From NCBI RefSeq assembly GCF_024347655.1, contig NZ_AP025514.1, positions 186,001 through 250,000 of the forward strand: DNA of 64,000 nt, read 5' to 3'. The stretch is from Vibrio toranzoniae. GTDB lineage: Bacteria > Pseudomonadota > Gammaproteobacteria > Enterobacterales > Vibrionaceae. A model generated the notes under the pieces. That model searched no databases. It was given only the letters and a program-made list of their open reading frames with translations, and was not told the DNA's origin. The translations under genes and the position numbers were made by a program. This document shows positions 45,980-55,436 of this stretch, in pieces (within the stretch, counting starts at the first letter, position 1; each line of letters begins with the position of its first letter).

Positions 45980-47275
45980 TTAATGTTGGCTATTAGAAAG
46001 ATTCATCACCGTGCTCGAAACATTCTCTGCACCTTTATGGATCTCATCCATGACGGTCGAGACTTCGGTAATCTTGGCATTGCCTTCTTCCGTAATTGAT
46101 GACATTTCGGTCATCATATTGGTCACCTCGTTGATGAGTTGCTGATTTTCTTCGACGACTTTGATTATTTCGTTTGTCGAGTCTGAAGTTCGAGACGCGA
46201 GTTGTCTTACTTCGTCAGCGACAACGGCAAAGCCTCTCCCGTATTCACCGGCTCTTGCGGCTTCGATGGCGGCGTTGAGTGCCAATAAATTCGTTCTCGC
46301 TGCGATCTCTTGAATTGTAGCGACAATATTTTGAATGCTTTTCGAGCTGCCATTGAGTGAATGCACCTTTTGAGAGGTACTGGCCGCTTGTTGGGATACC
46401 GTTAAAGAGACCTCTACCGAATCGGCAAGCAGTTTCGATCCTTCTAGTGCTATTTGCGCCGTTTCTAGTGATGTAGAGTAGGCTACCTCTGAAGCTTCAG
46501 CAATCGCATGGCTGCGTTCAATGCGATCCGTTATGTTGCTGGCAAGCTTGACGATTTTCACGACCTTGCCTGCTTCATTCATGATAGGGTTGTAGCTGGC
46601 CTCAATCCAGATGCTTGCTCCGTTAGAGTTGCGACGTTGAAAAAGCCCCGACTTTACTTGTCCTTTTTGCAACTCTTGCCAGAAGTGAGGATTATTGTCA
46701 TAAAACTCCTCAAAACAGAACATGCGATGATGTTTTCCAACGACTTGACTTTCTTGGTAACCCAATACATTTAAAAAGTTTGAATTGGCGGTCAGTATTG
46801 TCCCTTCAGGATCAAATTCAATAATCGCTTGTGACTTGTCTAAGGCAGAAAACAACGCATCATTTTTTTTGTTTTGCTCGTTGATCTCTGTGATATCAGA
46901 AGCCAGTTTTGCTACGCCAGTGACACGACCATCTGAATTTTTGATCGGTAAATAGGTCGCTTCTAGAACAACCGTGTCACCTTGCTTATTTACTCTCTCG
47001 AACGTGCCTTCTTTTGAGACACCATTGGCAAGATCTCGCCAAAAGCTTTGATAAAGCGAAGAGCGAATATAGCTATCCGTACAGAGCATTTTGTGGTGCT
47101 GCCCTTTTACCTCATCTAATGAGTACCCGACCAGCGTTAAAAAGGGCGCACTGGCATCTTGGATGACGCCTTCAGGGGTAAACTCGATCCATGCAACATG
47201 CTTTTTTAAAGACTGATAAACATTGTCGGAATGGCTAGGTTTTATCTCTGGCTTTTGCTTCTTAGTAAAAAACAC
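45980..47275 (-). CDS. Soluble double-PAS methyl-accepting chemotaxis protein, BdlA-like
   Basis: A 431-residue protein with no membrane helix. Two PAS domains with PAC motifs (about 25-130 and 145-255) are followed by a methyl-accepting signalling domain whose hairpin tip reads [21 protein letters not shown] and [24 protein letters not shown] sequence. Each PAS has the repeated [15 protein letters not shown] / [15 protein letters not shown] pattern. The C-terminal arm is short and there is no CheR-binding pentapeptide. This architecture is that of BdlA, the Pseudomonas biofilm-dispersion regulator, and of some aerotaxis-type receptors. Ligand (haem or FAD) is not determinable. Confidence 0.88.
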   Translation of the reverse strand: MFFTKKQKPEIKPSHSDNVYQSLKKHVAWIEFTPEGVIQDASAPFLTLVGYSLDEVKGQHHKMLCTDSYIRSSLYQSFWRDLANGVSKEGTFERVNKQGDTVVLEATYLPIKNSDGRVTGVAKLASDITEINEQNKKNDALFSALDKSQAIIEFDPEGTILTANSNFLNVLGYQESQVVGKHHRMFCFEEFYDNNPHFWQELQKGQVKSGLFQRRNSNGASIWIEASYNPIMNEAGKVVKIVKLASNITDRIERSHAIAEASEVAYSTSLETAQIALEGSKLLADSVEVSLTVSQQAASTSQKVHSLNGSSKSIQNIVATIQEIAARTNLLALNAAIEAARAGEYGRGFAVVADEVRQLASRTSDSTNEIIKVVEENQQLINEVTNMMTEMSSITEEGNAKITEVSTVMDEIHKGAENVSSTVMNLSNSQH

Positions 47276-47513
47276 CGCTGACCTTACTTAAATAGGAAAT
47301 ATACGAATCAAATGAAATTGATGCGATTATACACAGTTGCTATGAGTTTTGAATGACCATTTTCTAACCGTTCCAAATGTATGATTCTGAAGGAGTTCAA
47401 GGTAGGAAGAATAAACCTATTGATATATCAATGGGGTTGCTTACTTCGCACTCTGTTTTTAAACACTTTAATAACTTTTGCACTTCGCATAGAATCCCAT
47501 TTTGACTTTTATT

Positions 47514-48599
47514 ATGATGTTTATGTCGAACGTGAAGCGTTTACTCAATTTTTGCTATCTTACTATTCCCATATTTTTTGCTTCATTCATTGTTGCCGGA
47601 TTAGCAAGCTATGGTCATGTTACTCCAACGACCCCTTTATTGATTGCTTCTATAGGCGCTTCAATCACAATTATCTTTGTGGTTCCTAGTAGTCCAATGG
47701 GTAAGACGTGGCCTTTAATTGGTGGGCATTTAGTTTCTGCATTGATAGGACTCAGTTTATCTGCGGTGTTTGATAACATCATAATATTGTTCACACTGAC
47801 GATAACCTGCACCATTATGGTTATGATTGCATTGAAATGTGTTCATCCTCCAGGGGTTGCTACTGCGCTTATTCCTGTGTTGAGTCAGACATCGAACCCG
47901 GTTGATGTTTGTTTTTTGCTCGATCCGGTTTTGCTCAATGTTATTCCTTTAGCATTCTCTGGTATTGTTTATCGTAAATGGATGGCGAGTAAATCTTCAA
48001 AGACGCCTCAACATTCATCAAACTCCGCACTTTCTGCTCATGACAAATCATCGTTCTATTTTGATGAATTGCACGAAGTTCTTGAAAATAGAAATGATTG
48101 GTTGGATGTTGATGAAAGAACGATCGATGAGATTTTTAAACAAACGCATTTGCTCGCCTTAGAGCACAATAATCAAAAACTAACTTGTGAACACGTCATG
48201 ACGAGTGAAATTTTGACTCTTGACGAAAATGACTCTGTCTACGATGGACTCAAGATACTTCAGAAAACGAAGTTTAGTGCTATTCCAATCGTTAACATCG
48301 ATCAGAAAATTGTAGGTATATTTTCTCTGGTCGACTTTTTACTCTATGTTGAACATAGAAAAATTAATTCTTTTGTTGGTTTATATCTTCTAGCGAAGAA
48401 AAGAACATCTAAGACCATTGGTCAATATATGAAAAGAAATCCAGTTTCAATGCACAAGGACCAACATATTGCACGTTTGATACCTTATTTAACTTCAGGC
48501 TTTCACCACATACCAATTATAAACGATAGTGAGCAGTTAATAGGGATGATCACACAGTCAGATCTGATCGAATTTTTGTATAACTTAAAACAAAAATAG
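47514..48599 (+). CDS. HPP-family membrane protein with two CBS domains
   Basis: About 361 residues. The first ~160 form an HPP domain of four or more helices with the naming motif in KCVHPPGVATALIP. Two CBS domains follow (about 220-280 and 300-360, e.g. TSEILTLDENDSVYDGLKIL and MHKDQHIARLIPYL). HPP proteins of bacteria and plastids are linked to nitrite transport in some cases; CBS pairs usually sense adenosine nucleotides. The start is uncertain: three ATGs at 47514, 47517 and 47523 precede the first helix, with no clear ribosome site. It is a single gene. Confidence 0.87.
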   Translation: MMFMSNVKRLLNFCYLTIPIFFASFIVAGLASYGHVTPTTPLLIASIGASITIIFVVPSSPMGKTWPLIGGHLVSALIGLSLSAVFDNIIILFTLTITCTIMVMIALKCVHPPGVATALIPVLSQTSNPVDVCFLLDPVLLNVIPLAFSGIVYRKWMASKSSKTPQHSSNSALSAHDKSSFYFDELHEVLENRNDWLDVDERTIDEIFKQTHLLALEHNNQKLTCEHVMTSEILTLDENDSVYDGLKILQKTKFSAIPIVNIDQKIVGIFSLVDFLLYVEHRKINSFVGLYLLAKKRTSKTIGQYMKRNPVSMHKDQHIARLIPYLTSGFHHIPIINDSEQLIGMITQSDLIEFLYNLKQK

Positions 48600-48619
48600 G
48601 TAGAGGAGGGGGGATTAAA

Positions 48620-48647
48620 CTCCCAGAAATTTTAGCCTTTCTGGGAG
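48620..48647 (+). terminator. Hairpin after the HPP-CBS gene
   Basis: CTCCCAGAAA and TTTCTGGGAG form a perfect 10-bp stem; no T-run follows, so termination may be inefficient. Confidence 0.5.
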
Positions 48648-48800
48648 ATGCTGGTGAAGTCCTGATAGCTAAAGCTAGATTACTGAATTGATATAGATAT
48701 ACAATATTGGCTCTGTTTTTATAACGAGGCTTAGAAATAAGACGACGAAGTGTGATGGAGTAAAATTTATTTTATAAGTTATTGGTTCTTTTTAATTCGT

Positions 48801-49220
48801 TTAATTAGCAACATCATTTTTCAGAATCGGTCTTGGTTTCCCTGCTAAATCTATAGCCACATAATTAAAATTTGCCGAACAAACTTGGAATCGCATATTA
48901 ACATTATCTTCTTGAATCGGTTTGACCCAAACTTCCAAATCAATTGACATTGATGTTCTACCCGTTTTAACGCACTCACCATAACAGCAAACAACATCAC
49001 CGACCTTTACTGGCTTTTTAAAAGTGATGCTTGATACTGAAACTGTTGCTATTCGTCCTCCTGATATTTCTTGAGCTAGAATTGCTCCAGCTAAATCTAG
49101 CTGTGACATTATCCATCCCCCAAAAATATCACCATTCGCATTAGTGTCTGCGGGCATTGAAAGAGTACGTAAAAGAAGCTGCCCTTTAGGCTTTTGTTTG
49201 GTATTTACTGAAGTACGCAA
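48801..49220 (-). CDS. yciA: Acyl-CoA thioesterase, YciA-type hotdog
   Basis: A 139-residue hotdog-fold thioesterase. The active-site helix region reads MPADTNANGDIFGGWIMSQLDLAGA, with catalytic Asp in the NANGDIFGGW motif, and the C-terminal part includes EVWVKPIQEDN. YciA hydrolyses short to medium acyl-CoA thioesters in the cytoplasm. The full length matches the family. Its start faces an AT-rich region containing a Gre-like small gene on the same strand, but the 88-bp gap and different composition argue against a shared history. Confidence 0.92.
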   Translation of the reverse strand: MRTSVNTKQKPKGQLLLRTLSMPADTNANGDIFGGWIMSQLDLAGAILAQEISGGRIATVSVSSITFKKPVKVGDVVCCYGECVKTGRTSMSIDLEVWVKPIQEDNVNMRFQVCSANFNYVAIDLAGKPRPILKNDVAN

Positions 49221-49308
49221 GATAGGTTCCTATACTAAATACAATATATTACTTTATTCTACCACACTCTTATATAATGTGAAAATATGGTAGAATTATT
49301 GACTATTT

Positions 49309-49596
49309 TTATCTTTTGTTATTAATTGTTTTCTCGTGTGAAATGTTTTTTATTTTATACTTCCTTTTTTCTCCAAAAATATACAATTCAAAATTATCGT
49401 TTTCGGATAATCTAAAAATAGAAGAACCCAAGTATGAATAAATTGAAATTAAACCATCGTTTGGGTTGCTTTTTTTATTTGAAACTAAAATTATTTGATA
49501 GCTTTTATTTCTTTCTTCATCAAAGAATTTAACTCTATCTCCAATGTTTGCTCTTCTCTTTATATCGAAATTTTCATATGGATAGATATCTTCCAT
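49309..49596 (-). CDS. Stand-alone GreA/GreB C-terminal-domain-like protein
   Basis: A 95-residue protein. The central part, from NIGDRVKFFDEERNKSYQII to ISIYSYLGSSIFRLSENDNF and KRKYKIKNI, follows the C-terminal FKBP-like domain of Gre factors (consensus: VGSTV...GKIS--SPLG-AL-G---GD---...Y-I--I). The N-terminal coiled coil that enters the polymerase secondary channel is absent, so it cannot cleave RNA like GreA. Rnk, another Gre-fold regulator, occurs at 58503. It is very AT-rich, unlike its flanks, and lies next to an IS remnant, suggesting recent acquisition. Function is unknown; RNA polymerase binding is a guess. Confidence 0.7.
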   Translation of the reverse strand: MEDIYPYENFDIKRRANIGDRVKFFDEERNKSYQIILVSNKKSNPNDGLISIYSYLGSSIFRLSENDNFELYIFGEKRKYKIKNISHEKTINNKR

Positions 49597-49978
49597 TTTT
49601 TCAAAAACACTAAGTAAAATAACAGGAGATTGGAAAATAAAGAAAGAGCTAGTAACCAGTTTTTGTATTAAATAAAAAAATAATACATAAATGAAGTTTA
49701 TTTAAAGCACCTCCAGAATTAGTTGATAAACACTAAACTAACGTCCGAAAGTGATACTTTCGGACTAAATCCTGTAAGATGAATAACATTTTTAACACCT
49801 TTGTTTTTTATTTTAAAATGAATATACCAGAAGCATTTTTTTATTCAATTGAGAATTTTTTATAAATTAAAAATAGAGTTAAAGCGCATGTAAAACATTT
49901 TATTAAAACAAAAAAACAGAAATATCGCCTTTACAATATTTTCGTCTGGAGGTGGTGATCTCGTGATCAACGATGAAT
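49597..49978. other. AT-rich intergenic region
   Basis: No credible gene. It contains a perfect 10-bp stem hairpin GTCCGAAAGT/ACTTTCGGAC with a 3-base loop (49743-49765) that has no T-run. Composition differs strongly from the chromosomal genes on both sides. Confidence 0.5.
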
Positions 49979-50171
49979 GGCTTTGTTGCGTAATTCATTG
50001 GAACTAAATTCAGAACCTACGATCTGAGCCGTTACGTCCATTCCCTCTCGTAGCCCTATGTCTAAACCTCGTTATAAAATAACCAACTGGAAGCAATACA
50101 ACCAATCACTCATTAACCGTGGTTCTCTGACCAAGAAAGAAAAAGACATTAAAATTAAATGTGTTACTAAG
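49979..50171 (+). mobile_element. IS5-family (IS903-like) insertion sequence remnant, 5' end only
   Basis: GGCTTTGTTGCGTAATTC (from 49979) matches the type of left terminal repeat found in IS903-group elements. An ATG at 50058 then opens MSKPRYKITNWKQYNQSL and INRGSLT, the N-terminus of the corresponding transposases; after that the frame turns into an unrelated KKEKDIKIKLCY and stops at 50171. Only about 190 bp of a ~1-kb element remain. No right terminal repeat was seen nearby, so it is not mobile. Confidence 0.8.
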
Positions 50172-50235
50172 GCATAGAACCCCGCGATTTTTTTCTTTAT
50201 ATTAAGACACCACTTCCACAAATTTTGTCAAGATC

Positions 50236-51252
50236 ATGCAAGCCGATTTGAACATCATTGCCGAATTTGAAAAAAAAATTGCAGAACTCGAAAAAGAGAA
50301 TGCTGATCTCAAACGACATAATGCTCGCCTGCAAGAAAAGTTGAATGCCGCACTCGACAGTAATGGCTTGTGTTTGTGGGAGCACCATGTCCCTTCAGGA
50401 CAACTCACTATCTTTAATATGGAGTGGGGAAAAATGCTCGGTTACCAACCGCACGAGCTGACTGCAACGTTTGATACTTGGAAAAATAACTTACACCCTG
50501 ATGATTATCACCAGGCCATGAAAGCTTTTGAAGAGCACCTGTCGGGGAACTGTGATTTGTATGAGGTCGTTTACCGGATGACCCATAAAGATGGCAGTGA
50601 TAGCTATGTGTATGATAGAGGTCGTGTTGTCGAATTTGATACCAATGGAGTTCCGCTTAGAATTATGGGTACGCACATCGATATCACCAAAGAAAAACGT
50701 TTTGAACAACAGTTAGCGACTTTGGCCTCTACCGATAGGTTGACGGGTTTATTTAATAGACAAGCCATCGAACAACGTTTTCGTGAGATGAAAAGCGCGG
50801 ATACATTAGTCAAAGCGGCGATGATCTTTATTGATATCGACAACTTTAAAGCGGTCAATGATACTTTAGGCCATCAGGCGGGCGACCAGCTGTTGAGTTT
50901 TATTGCTCAGCGCTTAGGTACGCTAGCCTCTGACGTCGCTTCTCTAACTTCTGATTTAGCTAAATCATCCTCTGAACCGGCGCAAATCGGACGAATTGGC
51001 GGAGATGAGTTTGTCGTTTTGTTTCCCGATATGGAACCAGACCAAGTCACTCACTTTTGTGAAGAGTTGTTGCAAAAGGCGGTACCTGAAAGCAATCAAA
51101 TGCTGACGGGTGTCGCCATTGGAATGAGTATCGGTGTGTGTTTCTTTAACCAAGGTGATCATCACTTTGATGACGTTTACCAGCAATCTGATTTGGCTAT
51201 GTATCAAATTAAGAAGAACGGTAAAAATGGAGTGAAAATCCTGCACCTTTGA
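50236..51252 (+). CDS. PAS-GGDEF diguanylate cyclase
   Basis: A 338-residue soluble protein. An N-terminal Lys/Glu coiled coil (about 5-35) is followed by a PAS fold with PAC motif (about 40-150; WGKMLGYQPHELTATFDTWK, DITKEKRFEQQL), then a GGDEF domain (about 160-338) with active-site IGGDEFVVLFPD. It should make c-di-GMP from GTP. The product-inhibition site RxxD is missing; instead a serine-rich loop of about 20 residues (SDVASLTSDLAKSSSEPAQ) is inserted before the GGDEF strand. The input signal is unknown. It is a single gene next to a second GGDEF gene, 240 bp away. Confidence 0.92.
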   Translation: MQADLNIIAEFEKKIAELEKENADLKRHNARLQEKLNAALDSNGLCLWEHHVPSGQLTIFNMEWGKMLGYQPHELTATFDTWKNNLHPDDYHQAMKAFEEHLSGNCDLYEVVYRMTHKDGSDSYVYDRGRVVEFDTNGVPLRIMGTHIDITKEKRFEQQLATLASTDRLTGLFNRQAIEQRFREMKSADTLVKAAMIFIDIDNFKAVNDTLGHQAGDQLLSFIAQRLGTLASDVASLTSDLAKSSSEPAQIGRIGGDEFVVLFPDMEPDQVTHFCEELLQKAVPESNQMLTGVAIGMSIGVCFFNQGDHHFDDVYQQSDLAMYQIKKNGKNGVKILHL

Positions 51253-51494
51253 TGAAAAGGACACTGCATTCTGAGCACCGTTTTTGAACATGATGTCTTG
51301 TTGTGATAGGTGTGTACAGGTTTTATATTTTCCTTTTCTGAGATGATAAAAAACATACATATGAGCTTGCATGCTTATTGGTGGTAAGTGTAGCTTAGTA
51401 TCTATATTTCTACTTCTGCGAGGAATTGACTGAGAATATTAACTTTAAATGTTAATGTTATGCAAAATGTAGCGTTAAGGAATGGATAAAAACA

Positions 51495-53057
51495 ATGTCA
51501 GAAAAGGTTAATTTAAGAAAGTTAATTCTAGTCTTGTGTGTATTTTCTGTAATGGTTACTTTATTAAACGCTTTCTATTCACTCTATCAAGTGAAGCGAG
51601 ATATCATCGTCAATACGACATTAGACTCGAATCGAGTTTATGCTAAAAAGATGGCAGAAATGACGGATGTTTTCCTTGATGCCGCGATGACACAGCTTCA
51701 ATACAGCGCAAAGACCTTATCTGACCGCACCAATGATAAACGTGCGTTGGCAGAAGAAACGAAACGAATCAAAAATCAAACAAAGATATTTAACTCTGTG
51801 GTGGTTGTCAACTCTGATGGCGTGATCACGTCGGCTTCTCCCGAGACGATTAAAGTACAAGGGATCAAACTGACGAGTGAAAGCTCCCTTCAATCATTAA
51901 ATGCCGAAGCCCCTTTGGTAACGGATCCTTTCGTGTCTCCTGCAGGTAACTATCTTATTAGTCTGTCATACCCTATTTTTTCGAGCCAAGGGACTTATCT
52001 TGGTTATATCGGTGGGACTATTTATCTAGAAACAGTGAATATCTTAGGGAAGTTGTTGAATGAACATAGTTATGAGGATGGCTCGTACCTTTACGTTGTG
52101 GACCGGCATGGAACGTTGATTTATCACCCAAATAAATCAAGGATCGGTCAAGTAATCACAAACAATCGCGCAATCAATACTGTATCAAAGGGAGAAAGTG
52201 GCAGTCTAGATATTGTGAGCTCTTTGGGTATTCAAATGTTGGCAGGATATGCTCCTGTCTCTCAGTCTGGTTGGGGCGTAGTTGTTCAGAGATCGAAACA
52301 AAATACTCTATTGGCAGTGAATCAACAAATGAAAGAAGTGTTCATCACAACGCTTCCTGTTGGGGGGCTGACATTAATGTTTATTTGGGGTTTTTCTAGC
52401 TTTATATCCAAACCGTTAAAACAATTATCCATGGCTGTAAAAGAGGCGGGTAGCCATTCAAGTACGGTGAACAACGTAAAGCAAATCCACTCTTGGTATT
52501 TTGAAGCCTCACAACTTAAGAGTAGCTTTATCAAAGCCTTTGGGGGCGCGCTTGAGACGATAGACATGCTTCATACCGCAAGTTTAACGGATTCGATGAC
52601 GGGTTTATTAAACAGAAGAGGCTTAGATAAAGCGATTGAGGGATTACAATCTCAAGCTATCCCATTTTCGGTTCTCGCATTGGACATTGATTTTTTTAAA
52701 TCGGTCAACGATAACTTTGGCCATGATGCTGGTGATGAGTTATTAAAAAGTTTTGCGCAATTGATGAAGGAGCAATCGAGAGAACAAGACTTGCTGTTTC
52801 GTTCTGGTGGAGAAGAGTTTATTATTTTTTTACTCAATTCCGATGTTCAAGATGCTTTTAAATTTGCAGAACGGTTACGTAGAAAGGTGGGGCTATACGA
52901 CTTTGCGGGTATAGGAAGAGTTACGGTTTCTATTGGTGTTGCTTTTTGGGGCAACGAGCAACAATCCATTCGCTCGACGTTAAAAGAAGCGGATACGGCC
53001 TTATATCGTGCAAAGAATAACGGCAGAAACCGCTCTGAGCTTTTCAGTAATGATTAA
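51495..53057 (+). CDS. Membrane-bound Cache-GGDEF diguanylate cyclase
   Basis: A 520-residue protein. A helix near residues 8-30 and another near 277-300 flank a periplasmic double-Cache-type sensor (GTYLGYIGGTIYLETVNILG, YLYVVDRHGTLIYHPNKSRIG). The cytoplasmic part is a GGDEF domain with SGGEEF at the active site and an intact inhibitory site RxxD (REQD, five residues before the GGEEF). It is therefore likely an active, feedback-controlled cyclase responding to a small extracytoplasmic ligand. A possible HAMP-like linker is short. Separate from the downstream kinase operon by 140 bp. Confidence 0.93.
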   Translation: MSEKVNLRKLILVLCVFSVMVTLLNAFYSLYQVKRDIIVNTTLDSNRVYAKKMAEMTDVFLDAAMTQLQYSAKTLSDRTNDKRALAEETKRIKNQTKIFNSVVVVNSDGVITSASPETIKVQGIKLTSESSLQSLNAEAPLVTDPFVSPAGNYLISLSYPIFSSQGTYLGYIGGTIYLETVNILGKLLNEHSYEDGSYLYVVDRHGTLIYHPNKSRIGQVITNNRAINTVSKGESGSLDIVSSLGIQMLAGYAPVSQSGWGVVVQRSKQNTLLAVNQQMKEVFITTLPVGGLTLMFIWGFSSFISKPLKQLSMAVKEAGSHSSTVNNVKQIHSWYFEASQLKSSFIKAFGGALETIDMLHTASLTDSMTGLLNRRGLDKAIEGLQSQAIPFSVLALDIDFFKSVNDNFGHDAGDELLKSFAQLMKEQSREQDLLFRSGGEEFIIFLLNSDVQDAFKFAERLRRKVGLYDFAGIGRVTVSIGVAFWGNEQQSIRSTLKEADTALYRAKNNGRNRSELFSND

Positions 53058-53196
53058 TTTTAAAGTTATCATTCGGTTTAATAAGTAATTAAGAACAATG
53101 AAGTGAGGAATGTAAATAGAGTGTTTATATTTCGTTGGATAAAAGTTAGCGTCATGGTTGATTATATTTTTATACACTCTGTGCTATAGGTTACGG

Positions 53197-55002
53197 ATGC
53201 TTACTTTTATAAAAAAATTGTCAGCCGCTTTCTCTTGGCTTCATTGGCTTGTTCTTGCTTGCTCTCTAATTCTAACTATTGCCGCATGGCAAGTCACTCT
53301 TCATCAAACGCATCAAAAATCTCAAGTCCAATTTGATTTTCAGGTGAGTCAATTACTCGAGCTTGTTCAAGAAAGAATGAGCAAATATGAAGAAGCACTG
53401 ACTGCGGGCGTAGCAGCAATCCATATGTTTTCGGCCCCAGTTAATCGTGATAGTTGGAAAACGTTTGCTAGTCAATTTGAACTATCATCCTACTTTCCTG
53501 GAGTGAGTGGGATAGGTGTAATCCATTATATCCCTCAAAAAAAAGTGCCTAGTTATCTCACTTGGCAACAACAAAGCTTTCCTTCGTACGACATGCACCC
53601 TATTCGTACCGCTAAAGATTATTGGCCTATTACGTATATTGAACCAGAAGAACAAAACCGAGCAGCGGTTGGTCTGGATATGGCTCATGAAAACAATCGA
53701 TATACAGCCGCAAAGTTAGCTCGCGCGAAGGGAGCCCCTCAAATTACGGGGCCAATAATATTGGTTCAAGATTCTAAGCAAACACCTGGTTTCCTTTTTT
53801 ATGTCCCATGGTTCGATAAGAGCAAAATCCCAGAATATTATGGTGATGAAAGTGATGGCTTTTTAGGGTTGGTTTATGCTCCTTTTATTGTTCAAAACTT
53901 AATGAACGGTACGCTTGATGATGTTAAGCGCCTTATCAACTTTAGTATCCATGATGGCAATATTCCGCTCTATGATGAGCTTACACATTCTCGTGAAACC
54001 TCGAACCATCAACCTATGTTTGATGAACAGTTGGAAGTCAGTATGTATGGGAGAAGTTGGGTCTTTGATTTTCAATCTTCGCCTTTATTTGAAGCTCAAC
54101 AGCATAGCAACCAACCAACATTGATCCTGATGTTCGGCCTTCTCGTAAATGTGATGCTGTTTGTTATTCTCATGATATTACGTAACGGGGAAGAGAAAGC
54201 TCAAGATTATGCGAAAAAATTAAGTAAAGATTTACAAGATCGGACCGATAGTTTAGAGAGAGCCTCAGAAGATTTAGTAACAAGAAACTTTGCGCTAGAA
54301 AGAGCGAATAGAGATCTCGATCAGTTTGCTTACGTCGCATCGCATGATCTAAAAGCACCTCTAAGAGGGATTTCGCAATTGGTATCATGGATCAATGAAG
54401 ATATTGAGGCGCATCTCACCCCTGAAACAAAGGATTACAGTCGCCTTTTGCAGGGCCGCATTGTCCGTTTAGAAAGGTTACTCGATGACTTACTGTCGTA
54501 TTTTAGAGTCGGTAGAAAAAAGGATGAGATTCAAACGTTTTCTTTAGCAGACAATGTCCAAGAGACATTCGAGTTATTGAACATAAATAATAAGGCGACC
54601 CTTACTTGTGACGATAGCATTGGGCCATTTCAAACGTTGGGCGTCCCGCTCGATTTAATATTGCGAAATTTGATTTCCAACGCGATGAAACATCACGATA
54701 AAGCACACGCGAATATTAAGGTTTCTGGTGTTTATCAAGGGGACCATTACAAGTTCTGTGTCGAGGATGATGGGCCTGGAATTCCCACTGAGCTTCATGA
54801 CAAGGTGTTTGAATTATTCCATACACTACAACCTCGCGACAGCGTCGAAGGAAGTGGCATGGGCTTGTCTATCATCAAAAAAACCTTGGAGGTTTATGGT
54901 TGCCATTTCGAATTACACTCTAATTCACAAGGTGGGTGTTCTTTTGTTTTTACCTGGCCCACAGAAGAGCGATTAGAAAATAGGAGGCAACATGAATCAT
55001 GA
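53197..55002 (+). CDS. CHASE-domain sensor histidine kinase
   Basis: About 601 residues. First helix near 12-35, then a periplasmic CHASE domain (SQLLELVQERMSKYEEALTA, FELSSYFPGVSGIGVIHYIP), a second helix near 300-325, a coiled-coil linker, a HisKA dimerisation domain with phospho-His in YVASHDLKAPLRGI, and an HATPase domain (NLISNAMKHHDKA, DDGPGIPTE, GSGMGLSIIKKTLE). It senses an external small molecule and phosphorylates a response regulator. ATG 53197 follows a purine-rich site; a TTG 13 codons upstream is possible. It overlaps the next gene by 11 bp, so the three genes 53197-57137 are one operon. Confidence 0.92.
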   Translation: MLTFIKKLSAAFSWLHWLVLACSLILTIAAWQVTLHQTHQKSQVQFDFQVSQLLELVQERMSKYEEALTAGVAAIHMFSAPVNRDSWKTFASQFELSSYFPGVSGIGVIHYIPQKKVPSYLTWQQQSFPSYDMHPIRTAKDYWPITYIEPEEQNRAAVGLDMAHENNRYTAAKLARAKGAPQITGPIILVQDSKQTPGFLFYVPWFDKSKIPEYYGDESDGFLGLVYAPFIVQNLMNGTLDDVKRLINFSIHDGNIPLYDELTHSRETSNHQPMFDEQLEVSMYGRSWVFDFQSSPLFEAQQHSNQPTLILMFGLLVNVMLFVILMILRNGEEKAQDYAKKLSKDLQDRTDSLERASEDLVTRNFALERANRDLDQFAYVASHDLKAPLRGISQLVSWINEDIEAHLTPETKDYSRLLQGRIVRLERLLDDLLSYFRVGRKKDEIQTFSLADNVQETFELLNINNKATLTCDDSIGPFQTLGVPLDLILRNLISNAMKHHDKAHANIKVSGVYQGDHYKFCVEDDGPGIPTELHDKVFELFHTLQPRDSVEGSGMGLSIIKKTLEVYGCHFELHSNSQGGCSFVFTWPTEERLENRRQHES

Positions 55003-55420
55003 TTACGCGAAAACCGTCAGTATTCTTTTAGTTGAAGACGATGATATTGATGCCATTGGCATTCAACGTTCATTGAAGTCATTGAATTTGCTCAACCCAA
55101 TACATCGAGCGCGTGATGGATTGGAAGCATTGGAAGTACTTAGAAACGATGCCGTTGCTCGGCCTTTTATTGTGCTTTTGGATTTAAACATGCCGAGAAT
55201 GAATGGATTGGAGTATTTGTCGGCCGTGCGGTCGGATACGAGTTTGAGTGACATCGTGGTTTTTGTGCTTACGACCTCCCAACTTGATGAAGAGATATCT
55301 GCAGCCTACAAGAAAAATATTGCGGGTTATATTGTGAAGTCTTCATCCAACCAAGATTACAAACAACTTATTCGTTTTCTAGAGAACTATTGGAACCTTG
55401 TTGAGTTACCAAAATGCTAA
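54992..55420 (+). CDS. CheY-like response regulator (Rcp1-type)
   Basis: A 142-residue stand-alone receiver domain. Acidic pocket LLVEDDDIDAIGIQRSL, phospho-acceptor Asp in VLLDLNMPRMNGLEYL, the Thr in VLTTSQLDEE and Lys in YIVKSSSNQDY are all present. There is no output domain. Such Rcp1-type regulators pair with histidine kinases of the type encoded just upstream. The gene overlaps the kinase (11 bp) and ends 17 bp before the REC-GGDEF-EAL gene, which suggests a phosphorelay or branched signalling unit. Confidence 0.94.
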   Translation: MNHDYAKTVSILLVEDDDIDAIGIQRSLKSLNLLNPIHRARDGLEALEVLRNDAVARPFIVLLDLNMPRMNGLEYLSAVRSDTSLSDIVVFVLTTSQLDEEISAAYKKNIAGYIVKSSSNQDYKQLIRFLENYWNLVELPKC

Positions 55421-55436
55421 AGCCAAGGGGGCTAGA

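Noticed and set aside
47381..47689. 102-codon frame upstream of the HPP-CBS gene
   Set aside because: It overlaps the first helices of the HPP protein in another frame and has no ribosome site.
49743..49765. attC-like integron site
   Set aside because: The perfect short stem has no RYYYAAC/GTTRRRY core pair and no integron cassette or integrase nearby.
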